Part shown: positions 53,473 through 63,889 of the stretch, in pieces
How positions within the stretch are numbered: position 1 is the stretch's first letter
Layout: each line of letters begins with the position of its first letter
Assembly (NCBI GenBank): GCA_020975725.1
Contig: QXJR01000006.1
Location: forward strand, 434,001 to 498,000
Origin: Picocystis sp. L7
Lineage: Eukaryota; Chlorophyta; Picocystophyceae; Picocystales; Picocystaceae
DNA: 64,000 nucleotides
Reading direction: 5' to 3'
Notes under the pieces: generated by a model
What the model saw: only the letters and a program-made list of their open reading frames with translations
Databases searched by the model: none
What the model was told of the DNA's origin: nothing
Program-made: the position numbers and the translations under genes

Positions 53473-55157
53473 GTATTTGGATGCTGTGTTGTCGGTGATG
53501 ACAGTAAATGGGCACCCAAATAGCAGATGTCTTCAATGCGCCAGTGCGTAGACGATAGCGCAAGTCTCGCGTTCCGCAGCGTGATAGTTACGCTGGGCTG
53601 CATTGAACTTGCGACTCCAGTATTCGATTGGTCGCCATTCGCCTGGGGCGATTTCTTGCTGAGCACAGGCCCCATTCCAATGCTCGACGCATCTGTCTCT
53701 ACCCGAATGGGGCGATCCTCATTGAACAGCACCAGTGCTGGGGCAGTGGTGAGATGCTTTACGAGTTGCTGGAAGGCTTGATCATGCTGTTCCATCCAAT
53801 AGCGTTGGAAATCGTGAGCGTATTTTTTCTTGTTCAATTCTGTAAGTGGGGCTGCAATGTCTGAATAGTGTGGCACAAATCTGAGATAGAACTGGCAAAG
53901 GCCAAGAAAGGCCATATTTTCTTTCTGTGTCCTTGGCTTGGGGAAATGCTGTATCTTGTTGAGCTTTTGGGGTGAACATCGCAGCTCCTGGTTTTCGATG
54001 CGGAAACCTACCCAATCCAGAGTGGTACAGAAGAAATGACATTTTGACCGCTTCAAGCGGATGTCGGCAGTCCTGCACACCTGTAGCAACTCCTCCAGAT
54101 GTTGGAAGTGGGCTTCCTTGCTACTGGAGTGAATCAGAATATCGTCCACATAGACCTTGGCAAAGGTCAGGTGACCGAAGATTCTATTCATCATCCTTTG
54201 GAAAGCTGTAGGTGCATTTGCAATTCCCATTGGCATCATCCTCCAGGTGTAGCTACCCAAAGGGGTCTGTACTGCAGTCTTGTCAATGTCTGCTGGGTTC
54301 ATGGGCAGGTGGTGAAACCCATCCAATGCATCCATTGCAGAGAAGAACTGGGATCCACCGAGACCTTGCAAGAAATCGTTGATGCGCGGTAGGGGATATC
54401 GGTCTTTGATCGCAACGTTGTTCAGTTTACGATAGTCAAAGACGACGCGCCATCCACCGTCCTTCTTCGGAACGAGGATCACGGGCGCCCCCCATGCTGA
54501 GCCAGCACAAATATCCATCTTTCCTGCATCCACATATTCTGCAATCAATTTGCGTAACTCCTCGCGCTCCGATGGCGATAGCCTGTAATATTGGGTGAAT
54601 TGGGGTGATGTTCCTGGTGGTAACGGGATGCTGAAGTTTTCGCCCGGGACCCGTTCAGTGGGTGGTTCCTTCCGGGGCTGGAAGCAGTCTTCATATGAGT
54701 CCAGCAATTCCTGCAATCGCTGCTGTTCCTGCTTTGTGAGTGTTACCTGTGAGCTGAGTTGGCTTTTTTCCAACTGGAGCTCTTGTTCTTCAGCTTCAAG
54801 CTCCCATCGAGCGTCTTGCGGTTGTACGATCCGGTAAAGGCATCCTGGTGTGCGAACGGCTTTTCGAACTTCAGCGGCAGGGACGACTAAGTCGAGTCGT
54901 CGTGCCTGGATGAACTTGCCGTCCCCGTGAACGGTGTGGCGCTTTCCTGCCGAGTCCAGCAGGACCATTTTTCTTTGCTGCCAATTGAGCACCTGGAGAT
55001 AAGCATTCGAGAAGTCACTGCCCAGTATACATTCGAACTCTTGTATGGGGGCCACTCCGAAGTCGTGCCACACACATAAACTGTCGATCTTGATCTGCTG
55101 ATTGATGATGGGTGCTTTGTGAATGTTGCTACCCACAGCAACTCCAAATTCCACCAA
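53469..55157 (-). CDS. E7 pol: protease end, reverse transcriptase, RNase H start
   Basis: 562 codons. The N-terminal part is the retropepsin flap half (F-G-V-A-P-I-Q-E-F, G-S-D-F). Reverse transcriptase spans about residues 200-390: [31 protein letters not shown]. RNase H begins with E-T-D-A-S near residue 490. Very similar to E3 over its whole length. Confidence 0.9.
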   Translation of the reverse strand: MVEFGVAVGSNIHKAPIINQQIKIDSLCVWHDFGVAPIQEFECILGSDFSNAYLQVLNWQQRKMVLLDSAGKRHTVHGDGKFIQARRLDLVVPAAEVRKAVRTPGCLYRIVQPQDARWELEAEEQELQLEKSQLSSQVTLTKQEQQRLQELLDSYEDCFQPRKEPPTERVPGENFSIPLPPGTSPQFTQYYRLSPSEREELRKLIAEYVDAGKMDICAGSAWGAPVILVPKKDGGWRVVFDYRKLNNVAIKDRYPLPRINDFLQGLGGSQFFSAMDALDGFHHLPMNPADIDKTAVQTPLGSYTWRMMPMGIANAPTAFQRMMNRIFGHLTFAKVYVDDILIHSSSKEAHFQHLEELLQVCRTADIRLKRSKCHFFCTTLDWVGFRIENQELRCSPQKLNKIQHFPKPRTQKENMAFLGLCQFYLRFVPHYSDIAAPLTELNKKKYAHDFQRYWMEQHDQAFQQLVKHLTTAPALVLFNEDRPIRVETDASSIGMGPVLSKKSPQANGDQSNTGVASSMQPSVTITLRNARLALSSTHWRIEDICYLGAHLLSSPTTQHPNT

Positions 55158-55521
55158 TTCTGGGGTTATCCTCTTGGTTGTACCCTTGGTATCTGACTCT
55201 TGGATCCTTCGTAAGAGCTAGGGCGTCACAAAGGAGAAACTGGATTGAGTATCCACGTAGGCTTGAGTGTTCACCGTAGATCGTCTGTGGGCAAACGAAC
55301 AATGCGAGGTGAGGATTCTTTTCTTGGGGTAAGGTTGTTGATGGCATGGAGTGGCAGCACCTGCCCTGGTCGGCGATTACAGACAGCGTGCTCCTGCAAA
55401 GCCTGCCAATCTGTTTGCTTGGTTTCTGGATCTTTCAAAGGGGACAGATCCATACTTGGGGGAGCGTTCGCTGACGCTCCCGGCTCCATGCGGTCAAGCC
55501 CCATTGACCGCTGGAGTTTGC

Positions 55522-56580
55522 CTAGTTTTTTGGACTGAACACATCGCGGGCTTTGCACCCTTTGCTGTTGTGTCCGTATCGGTGGCATGATTCGCAGACC
55601 GACAACTCGCGGCATCGCTTGAGAATCCCAGAAGGCAGTGTGGCCTTTTGTTCATAAGGCTTGAGGTCTTCCTGGAGAGCCCCGATGGCATCCTTGTCTT
55701 GTTCCTCCAGGTCTTGAAATCGCTTCGATGAGCGCTGCTGCCTGTTGGGCTGGTGATGTTGGACCCTGCTGTCCAGAATGGCATTCGTACGTCCGGGGAC
55801 ATACTTTTTCTTGAATTTCCCTGTGGTCACCTGGTCATGAGGTCTGTTTTGCTCAATCTCCATTGCGGTTCCTGCCAGTCCCCATGCACTCACATCTGGA
55901 ACTTGATGGAGGCTGACCAGGAACTGATGCTTTTCGCGAAGCTGCTGCATCATCCATCCTGGCAGCCCTGCACGGAAGCGGGCAGCTAGTTCTTCGTCGG
56001 TAATACGATGAACTGTTGGGTCCTTGCTGCTGTTGATGACCACAGAAAGGGACAACAACCTGTTGAGGAAATCAACGGCCGTTTCTTCAGATCGCATACG
56101 AGTTCGTAAGAACTCATCGTATGCCCTTGGGCCTGGATCACATCTTTGGAAGATGTCCAAGAGGGCCTGGAAGATCGCATCGATTGATTTCAACTGTCCT
56201 GGATGAGATGACTCCCTATTCTCCATGGCCAGTCTCGCCGTACCGCCAAGCGTTTGCAACGCCATGGCAGCTTGTGGTATGTCCTTGCCAACTCTTGCTT
56301 TTACCCAGCAAGACACTTCCTTGTACCACCTATGCAAGGCATAGGGGTCTTTCTTGAGTTCTTCACCAGTGAAGATCGTGGGCGTGGGCAAGTCGATGCC
56401 CTTGACAGCCCCAGATTTGCGTAATGCTTCGAACATGTCGCTGAATTTAGCGGGGACATGCTTTGGATTGTGGTCTTCAGGAGATGGCTGAGCATTGGCC
56501 AACTCCTCTTCCAACTCTTTTATCCGTTCCATGAGGACTTCCACTGAGGTGGTGTCGTCCACGGTTGCTTCGGGCATCAC
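55522..56580 (-). CDS. E7 Gag, 352 aa
   Basis: Starts 22 bp inside the 5' LTR edge. N-terminal coiled coil (I-K-E-L-E-E-E-L-A), gag domain with H-R-W-Y-K-E-V-S-C-W-V-K and D-P-G-P-R-A-Y, and a C-terminal knuckle C-E-S-C-H-R-Y-G-H-N-S-K-G-C (CX2CX4HX4C). Looks whole; related to E3 Gag. Confidence 0.85.
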   Translation of the reverse strand: MMPEATVDDTTSVEVLMERIKELEEELANAQPSPEDHNPKHVPAKFSDMFEALRKSGAVKGIDLPTPTIFTGEELKKDPYALHRWYKEVSCWVKARVGKDIPQAAMALQTLGGTARLAMENRESSHPGQLKSIDAIFQALLDIFQRCDPGPRAYDEFLRTRMRSEETAVDFLNRLLSLSVVINSSKDPTVHRITDEELAARFRAGLPGWMMQQLREKHQFLVSLHQVPDVSAWGLAGTAMEIEQNRPHDQVTTGKFKKKYVPGRTNAILDSRVQHHQPNRQQRSSKRFQDLEEQDKDAIGALQEDLKPYEQKATLPSGILKRCRELSVCESCHRYGHNSKGCKARDVFSPKN

Positions 56581-56602
56581 GATCGACGGAACTCGTACAC
56601 TC

Positions 56603-57249
56603 TGTTGTGGTTCTTGTTACTCGCACGGCAAATCACCGTGCGGTTAGCTTGGATGAAAGCACTTTTCGTGAGGCGGAGCAAGGTGGCTGGTGTGGTCGCG
56701 TGGAGAACCTGAGCACGCTTGAGAGCTGGAGTCAGGAAGGTTCTGGTTCGATTACAAAGTCCCGTGAGAGGTCCTAGAGAGGTCTCGCACAGGGGGATGG
56801 TCTCGCCAGGCCTTATCCGCCCAAGACGGCCAAGGGCCAAGATCTCCTGGCGGCTCCTGTGCTCCATCGGATGGTGGAGCACAGGCGACCTGGTCGATGC
56901 ATCCGGCTGGGGCGCTCCTGGCCGTTCGATCCCTCGATCGGATCGAGCCAGTAGATTCGATCCCCCGGTTTCGAGCACCGGATCGTGTGGAGGGCAGCCG
57001 ACCTGGGGGTCGAAACCTCCACCTGGTCGGGGCACCGATCGGTGCTGAACCGAGGATCCCGTGAGGGGGGACCTCGCCCCGGTCCGTCTGGTACAGGTGG
57101 GGGGATCCCTACTGTAAGGGAATACCCCAACCCCAACCATCCATTCAAGCATGCAAATCCGAGTCCCCTGCCCTTGTCTGGGCGGCTGAGGACAGTAAGG
57201 GGAGAAAGAGGCTCCTCGATGGGGGGCCTGGGACGATGAGTCCCTTACA
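56603..57249 (-). repeat. E7 5' LTR (647 bp)
   Basis: Same length as 49798-50444 with about two substitutions. Ends TGTTGTGG and CCTTACA. Confidence 0.95.
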
Positions 57250-58804
57250 CATCCTCTTCGGGAATCTTCTCCTAGCAAATTTCGGCAACGTGCGATGGGA
57301 ACTTCTGATTCGAAGCAAGTTGCCTATTCTTACCAAGACATGCAAGCACATGTCATCTACCTTCAAATCAATTTTTCGCAACAAGTCATTCCATCAACCT
57401 TGTATTGGCATTCGGAGTATGACTTGTATAGAAAAACGATTGGGAGAGAGAGTGGTGGCTTTTGGGAGCCAAATCCGTACGTTTTGTTGCGAGAAAGAGC
57501 CATGATCCATTCGCCTCGATGAGGCCTAGCTCTATAAATCCCTTGTTGGGCGTTCCTAACCTCCACAGAGAGAAGGGATAATACCTTGCGGGTAGGCATG
57601 GACCACGCTTTTGCACCGTTCGTATGGTGCCAATCGCACCTCCGTCTCACGCATGCTAGTTCCCAACCTTGTTTCCAAGCCATGCGTTCCACCATCGATG
57701 TTCCCACGTCCAACCACCTACCTTGGTGGGTTCTTGGTCCCTTTCTGTTGAGATTTGCTCAATTAATTTGGCTATTTTTAAGTGAGATGAGTCCCTTAGT
57801 ATATCCTAGTGCTCGTTTGTGGGGTAGATGGTCCCACTGCGGGTTCTCGCTCCCGCGCCCGTTGATGTGGGTTGCTTGAGCTTGCGTCGACTCAACTGAT
57901 CAATTACACGGTACCTTGCTCCTATTTATAGGGTAGTGGCAACGTTGTGGTAGTTGCATCTTCCCCACATGTGCAAGACCATCCTACTAGTCACAACATA
58001 GTAAGTCTCTCTACTTCCGGGGGACATTTGTCTTCTAGAAGAATCTTTGCCCCGATCTTCTTGTCTTCCACCCCTTACGTGAGTTGGAGGGGCTTCATAG
58101 GTTTAATCCTTCCGTTTCTTGTTTACTGTCTGTGGTTGTAAACTCACCATATTTTAACACTTTTATCGATCGAATTCTTTCGGTTCCTCCAATCGATCCC
58201 ATCCCATCGAGTCGATCCTCGTGGATAAAAATTGAACTCACGCTTCGAACCTGGAGAGGAGACAATTTCATGGCAGTTTGACGTCGTAGTGGACTTGCGT
58301 CCACGCCTGTGTGTCCTCCGTGCGACACAGTGGAACTGCTTTCATGGAAACAACTCGAAACGGAGGTAAGCCGTCCGAATGGTGCTGGAACGTACCTGAT
58401 AGGATGATGGATCGTGGATCGTGAGACTGACGTAGCCATGGAGCACGTGCGAGCAGCTGAAGCTCCGTGGAGAAGCCTTGGATGCAGTCTGGGCTCAACC
58501 GACGATGCAAAAACACGTGCCGAAGAAGACGCGAGAAGTGGAAGACGTGTGTGATGCCACTCTCGTGCAATGCTTGTCGGTGCAAACGCACAAGAAGAAA
58601 CCCATGCCACCTGTCCAGATCCCTTGAATCCACTACGAGAACGGAATGGCAGCCTCCAAGACGCAAGGGACGGTCGCACCTGATCGACAGGGGGCATTCA
58701 AAGAAACGGTGATGCGCGGAACATGTGACACTTTAGAGCATCAAACACAAGCATGCACGGCTGGTGGATGGACACAACCAGATGCTCGATTTATGATGGA
58801 TCCA
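57250..58804. other. unassigned stretch between E7 and the PRPP-synthetase pseudogene
   Basis: No recognised gene. A TATA-like CTATAAATCC occurs at 57530-57540 and CCTATTTATAGGG near 57922. Short frames (57295-57522 +, 57363-57713 -, 58095-58697 -) show no family motif. Could hold a decayed LTR or host intergenic DNA; nothing decides. Confidence 0.4.
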
Positions 58805-59770
58805 TCAAGTCAATAATGCTTCTACGATGGACCTGGAGAGGGAGAGGACTTCGAATGGACGCCTCCCACTGCAGTTCTTCACGGTCAAAGGGCATGAATC
58901 CGTGGTGAAGAAGTATTTCAATCCTTCCTTGGCATTTCCGTTCTCCTCGGGCATGAATTTGGTAAAGGATGCATTGGGAAACACCCCATGGGTGACGTAT
59001 GCACTGACGTGTTGCGCACCTAATGTGGCAAGCAGCTTCTGGCACTCCAGTAGCGTCCCACCAGACTAGACCAAATCATCCACTATTACCACATGCTTCT
59101 TGTTTGGATCACCTTCTTTCAAACGCACGATCCTCTTGGCACCATCCCTTACTTTGGTGCATATAAGCTCGGGATAGTAATCGAAATAGAAATGAAAACG
59201 CTTCCAAGCTCCTTCATCAGGATATGCAATCACAATGTTGTCTTTGTCTTCGAACCGGCTCAATTGTTGCCTCAACAAAGGCACCCCGCTGGCAAAGTAG
59301 GGATGCACCGAGTCTCCAAAATAAAATCTTTCCTGCAGTGCATGAATGTCAAACACCACAAGGCTGGCAAGTCCACCCCTAGAAAGGGGAATGTGCGAAA
59401 GAATACGTGCAAGGGTGTGAGCAGTTGCAATGTCTCCTTCATCTTCCATCCGTTCTGCAGTTCCTGTAGGGAAGAAGGGCAGCACCAGTGTAAAAGATCC
59501 AATAAACAGCCTGGGAAGTGCCATGATGATTGAGTGCTGTTCAAAGATAACGTGTGGCGAATGGAAGCTTGCAAGGAAGGCACAATGCCTGTTCCTTATC
59601 TGGAGGGCATTTCTGACGTATAGGTTGGGGAATCCGTCAGAGAACTTCAGCCAGGAGATGTCTCCAAGTTCAATGCAATCGCTTTCCCTGGCAATCTTCT
59701 TGGCGAGTTCTTCTGCTTCTGGGCAGTAGAAGAGCACACAATCTTTCCTGAGACGATCGGAGGGATTCAT
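58805..59770 (-). pseudogene. Ribose-phosphate pyrophosphokinase, PRS3/PRS4-like, with one nonsense codon
   Basis: Host-type gene; the enzyme makes PRPP from ribose-5-phosphate and ATP for nucleotide, His and Trp synthesis. From Met at 59770 to TGA at 58805-58807 there is one frame of about 321 codons. Landmarks are [56 protein letters not shown] and the PRPP loop V-V-I-V-D-D-L-V. Directly after that loop start is TAG (59066-59068) where plant homologues have Gln (D-D-L-V-Q-S-G-G-T); the frame then goes on (S-G-G-T-L-L-E-C-Q-K) to a normal C-terminus. No introns are visible, so it may be a retrocopy, though no poly(A) tail is seen. Everything else is conserved, so the loss is recent, or the TAG is an assembly or sequencing error. 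Confidence 0.85.
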
Positions 59771-60344
59771 ATCATCCAAAGCGTCCTGCTCGAGCAGGTG
59801 TTTCTCCCCTTGGGTTTCTTCTCGCTGGATTGGATGGGCCGTCCGAGTCCACGTGTTCTGTCGGCTGAATGAGGTGGCTCGTCTCTTATCTCCTTTCCTT
59901 TCCACTCGTGTGTTTTTCCTGTCTCCTCCGATGCCGCAGCAACGTTTCCACGTGCAACACCCCTTCATGCATCCGTGTAGTGGTTCCGTTGTCCTGAACC
60001 AGAGTATCACATCTTTCTGTTCAATGAGAGGAGTTTAGATTTTGGGGTAAGGGCGAAAAAAGGGGTAAGTGGGAGATTATTCTCCGGGGTTTCGGGCTTC
60101 GGTTACTCCACTTTTTGAAACTGGGGTAAGCGAGGGCCCTCCGCTTACCCCTTTTTCGAAAGGCGTAAGCTCGGGCACTCTTTGGCTGGGGCGATACGAA
60201 ACAGGTGTTCCTGGACGGTTTAGGGCTCAAAACGACGTGGCCTTCGAGGAAAAAAAAGGAGTAAGGGGCCCGATTCCTCGAAGGGTGGTGTGGCGCGTGG
60301 TTCGAAAGTGGGTTGCGACCGCACGACACAGTAGAGTAGACGCC

Positions 60345-60493
60345 ATGCCTTCGCGAGTGGGGTGCGCGTTGGAGCGCAAGAGGTTGCGGAAACAGTACGA
60401 TGAGCTTGCGAGGCTATTCGTAAGTTATGCCGGGGTTCCCGGACTCAGGGAAGACGAGAGGATTGTCATCCTCCGGACTATCCGCGAGGCAAT
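60345..60493 (+). pseudogene. H2 transposase, N-terminal coding piece
   Basis: ATG at 60345 opens M-P-S-R-V-G-C-A-L-E-R-K, parallel to M-P-Q-R-K-G-R-A-L-E of element C, and runs to the solo LTR border. The rest of the transposase resumes after 61156, in a different frame if simply joined, so the gene was also altered apart from the insertion. Confidence 0.6.
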
Positions 60494-61151
60494 TGTTACC
60501 AAGCGTCCGTGAGGGACACTTTTCACACACGTTTTCTCCCTGTGCACCTTGTCCTTGTCCGGTTGTTGGAGGAAAAAGGGTCGTAGAGCGCCTTGGGAGG
60601 TCCCTAGTTCCCGGTCTTCTCTCGCTTTCTTTTTCGAGTGAGGAGTTCCTCTCGGTTGGGGTCGTAGGAGAACTTCTTGATGGTCGTCCGGAGCAGTTGG
60701 CGACCGAAGAGAATGGCGCACCAAGCTCACGAGGGAAAGGGACAGCCGGTTGCTGGCTCAAGCAAAGTTCTATTCTCGCAAGTGGGTTGCTTCCCTTCTT
60801 CTTTCGATCTCTCGTGGAGAACGAGTGGTGGAAACTGCCCTCCTTATCCGCTCAACAGGTAGTTGGGGGCCCACGTGGGCCCCCGCGTCCCCATCGGACG
60901 GTCCTCGGGCTGTGTCGTTGCCGACCCTATCCGGTCACCAGGGTATTCCACCGTTCGATCCACTTGGGGGGAGATTCGCCCCGACTGAGCCCGGGTCTGT
61001 TTCCCAATTAGTAAGGGGGGTGAACCCGGGTTCCTGAAGCTGGTCCCGTCAGTCCCAGTCTTGATTGGGGGGACTTCCCGTCTCGCCGAGAGTATTGGGC
61101 TCAGAGCCGGGTAAGTCCTTACTAAGGGTAGGACTCTCCCCACTATTCACT
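60494..61151. repeat. solo gypsy LTR in H2 (about 658 bp)
   Basis: Starts TGTTACCAAGCGTCCGTGAG, like the E1/E2 LTR starts, and has the same GC-rich middle (60860-61130). GCAAT stands on both sides (60489-60493 and 61152-61156), a 5-bp target duplication. No internal region, so it was left by LTR-LTR recombination. Confidence 0.8.
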
Positions 61152-61176
61152 GCAATTGTTACTGTCTATCCTTTGA

Positions 61177-62652
61177 ATGGGAGCTACCCTCGATGAGGGT
61201 AGGGTGACCTTGCGTAACACAATGGTGCAGTGCTTGGCGGATTTAGAAGTGGCGAAACGATACTGGAACTTCAACCGGTCAGTGACAAACGTAGCCAAGA
61301 CCATAGACGAGTTTAGCGATGATTGGTTGCGACAGCAATGTCGATTCGTTGCCTGGGAGATCAAGGAGCTCATGCGAATCCTTGAGATCCCCTCCACCAT
61401 CCGTGTGCGAGGCATTGGGCGTGTTTTCACGGGTGAGGAAGGCATGTTGGTCATGCTTCGCCGACTCGCTTGTTTGGATACCCTCCATCAAATGAGTGCG
61501 ACGTTCGAAAGGCCCGCTAGTGGTCTGTCGGAGTTGCATAACGCCATGCTGGACCTTGTGTACCCGTATGCGAAACAAGCGTTGCGCTTGGAAGTGTGGG
61601 AGAGCGAGCTTCCGCGCTTGGCAAAAGAGTTTCATGATGAGGGGTGTTTGATTCCCACTTGTTGTGGGTTCGTCGATGGGACTATCTTCAAGATTCGACG
61701 CCCAACGGAAGGCGAAGACGCAGCCTACAATGGTTGGAAAAGGATGCACGCAACTAAGTACCAAGCCGTGGTACTTTCCAACTTCATGGTCGCAGATTTT
61801 GATGGTCCCCACCCTGGCTCGGCTGCCGATCCCAACATGCTCCGAAGATCAAACTTGGTGGAACGTCTACGTGAAATCGTGGATCGACTTGGAACTAGTG
61901 TCAGCCTTTATGGCGACGCTGCATACCCACTCTCGACGGTTCTATATCGGCCTTACCGCAACGAAACAACGCCAGAGCAGGCGCGATTCAACGAGGATAT
62001 GAGTACCTTTCGGCTTGCGGTCGAATGGGTTTTTGGAAAGCTCGAACAACTTTGGCCGTTCGTGGGCGACAAGACGAGGCGGGCGGTGCTCTTGCGACAA
62101 ACAGGGAAGGAGGACGTCATAGCGGCTTTGCTGACGAACTTTCACACTTGCTTGTGCGGCGGTGTAACGACCGACTACTTTGGTATAGCACCACCGACCC
62201 TCCAGGAGTATGAACGACTTGTTTCGACACACATGAGAGGTACGCAACGCAAAGAGCTGCAACTTGCAAGCATGCTTTTCCCACGATGCAGACCTTGTTA
62301 TTTTCAATTCTACAAGCTGATCAAGACACAAGCGTGCAACCAGCGTCAAGACACCCACAGTTGGTGTACGATGCTACACAAGGACATTGATGTAGTAGTA
62401 CACGCAACAGAATTTCTGCAGTTGATGGTGCAACGGCAGCAACCACTTGCTTTTCATTTTGGAATGGCAGCAGAATTTCTACAGTTGATGGTGCAACGGC
62501 AGCAACCACTTGCTTTTCATTTTGGAATGGCAGCAGAATTTCTGGAGTTGGTGGTGCAACGGCAGCAACCACTTGCTTTTCATTTTGGTATGGCAGCGCA
62601 ATTTCAGCAGTTGATGGTGGAACGGCAGCAACAAAGTTGCAGATGCTTATGA
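61177..62652 (+). pseudogene. H2 Harbinger transposase, main part
   Basis: 491-codon frame with the full DDE domain: D167 (G-F-V-D-G-T), D247 (L-Y-G-D-A-A-Y-P), E283 (A-V-E-W-V-F-G) and Y-N-G-W-K-R-M-H. Homology to element C ends near residue 355 (about 62240, S-T-H-M-R-G). The remaining codons run through non-homologous DNA and a 63-bp tandem repeat, giving a 21-residue repeat (E-F-L-Q-L-M-V-Q-R-Q-Q) four times. That tail may be untranslated in a spliced transcript (a GGTACG donor-like site is at 62239-62244). The N-terminus is separated by the solo LTR. Confidence 0.8.
62405..62635 (+). repeat. 63-bp tandem repeat (about 3.6 copies)
   Basis: Unit contains TTGATGGTGCAACGGCAGCA and CTTGCTTTTCATTTTGGAAT. 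Lies right after the transposase domain, the same position as the CAG-rich array in element C. Confidence 0.9.
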
Positions 62653-62872
62653 GAGAACATACGCTTTGTTGTCTGCCATCGATGCAGTTGATTGCATGAT
62701 ACATGTTTCGGTTTGAAAGAGGTACATGAAGCATGAACGGGAACTCTCATGTATTTGATTTTTCTTTGTGCCTTGAAAGGCGTTTGTGCCAAAGTTTTGC
62801 ATGCGCTGTTCGTCTAGAAAGCAACGCAACGTGTAGTAATCGATGGGAAATCTTTTAGCACGACAAGTCTAC

Positions 62873-63889
62873 TTACGAAAGCCTCAATGCGAGCAACTCC
62901 TTGCTCGGAGACTCTACTTCAGTTTCGTCGAACATCGAAGTTGGGACCGTCATCCCCGTGAAATGGCCTGATGTTTGCGAAACACGCTCACTGACGTATT
63001 CCTCCAACGTCCCTGGATTCGGGTACTTGTTGGGATCCTGGTGATGCCATTTTGTGCGCAGGTCCCATTGCACTGATGCTATCTCTTCCTTCCTTGCTCG
63101 CATGATTTCGGCCAGTGTCCGATCCAACGCTGGAATCAAAGAGGCGCGCTCCTCATCCCGCAATGAACTACTCCTTCGTCCACGCTGTTTCTGTGTATTA
63201 TCTTCTGGATACGAGCTCGAACGCGGCTTCTTCTTCGACCTATCCCCACCAGTCTTGAGTTGATGCTTGACGAGCTGTCGGCCAGGGAGCTCCTTATCCT
63301 CGCGGGGTTGCATCCTTTGCCTTCACTTGTCTCCCTGGATCGCTTCAGCCGCATCAAGACGATCGCACATTTCGTCACAAAGGGAGACGAATTCATCGTC
63401 CACCAAGCCACCATTCAGTCCCGTCGCCCGTCGCGTGACTTCCTCATTGCTCCGATGTGATGGAAGGACGTCCATGATGAGCCTTCGCACCTGTTTTCGG
63501 TCCAATTTCCAAATCGAGAACAACGATGGATTCTCAGCACGCAAACGCTCGCAAAAGATCCTCCATGCACCTTCCTTGTCCCGGTTGGTCTTCTTCTCGA
63601 GGAGGCAGCAATCCTCGTCTTCTGCGACCTTCAAGACTGCTTTGAGGTGCGCAGTTGTCTAAATCCGGCCTCGGTCGGTATGGGCTTGTTTTGCCGCCGT
63701 TTCATTTCGTTCCACTTCGTCTTGTCGCTGTGCATTGCTTGCGCCATTTGGTAGATTCGCACCGGGGACGTCGGGAAATGCCTGTGCATCTTCTTCATCA
63801 CCATGGGCGATGTCAAGGTTGCCGCTTGCACTTCCACTCATGCGTAAGGTGTCTTTTGCATGATTCACGTGCACGTCAGCTACATACAA
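62873..63889 (-). pseudogene. H2 Myb-like partner protein, two in-frame stops
   Basis: One continuous frame of about 339 codons interrupted by TAG (63659-63661) and TGA (63323-63325). The likely start is Met at 63841 (M-S-G-S-A-S-G). The middle has a Trp-containing helical domain (G-A-W-R-I-F-C...L-F-S-I-W-K-L-D-R-K). The C-terminal part has Y-P-N-P-G-T-L-E-E-Y-V, parallel to W-S-D-P-G-T-H-M-D-Y-V in element C. Convergent with the transposase. Non-functional as read. Confidence 0.75.

Larger units (their letters stand above)
49798..57249 (-). mobile_element. Ty3/gypsy element E7 with methyltransferase domain, both LTRs
   Basis: 7452-bp minus-strand element: 5' LTR 56603-57249, gag 55522-56580, protease/RT about 53470-55160, RNase H/methyltransferase/integrase about 50890-53470, pol tail about 50480-50890, purine tract 50445-50462, 3' LTR 49798-50444, CATC target duplication. 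LTRs differ at about two of 647 positions. At plant-like rates that suggests well under a million years, but the rate here is unknown. Close to whole, with about two or three breaks. Confidence 0.9.

Noticed and set aside
58095-58697. 200-codon minus frame downstream of the PRPP-synthetase pseudogene
   Set aside because: Ser/Arg-rich with no motif, competing frames on both strands, no neighbouring support.
58805-63889. Alternative genetic code with TAG or TAA read as Gln (as in some ulvophyte algae)
   Set aside because: Only the PRPP-synthetase TAG replaces a Gln; the TAA in the MULE falls where relatives have a hydrophobic residue and the Myb-like gene has TGA. The stops are ordinary decay.
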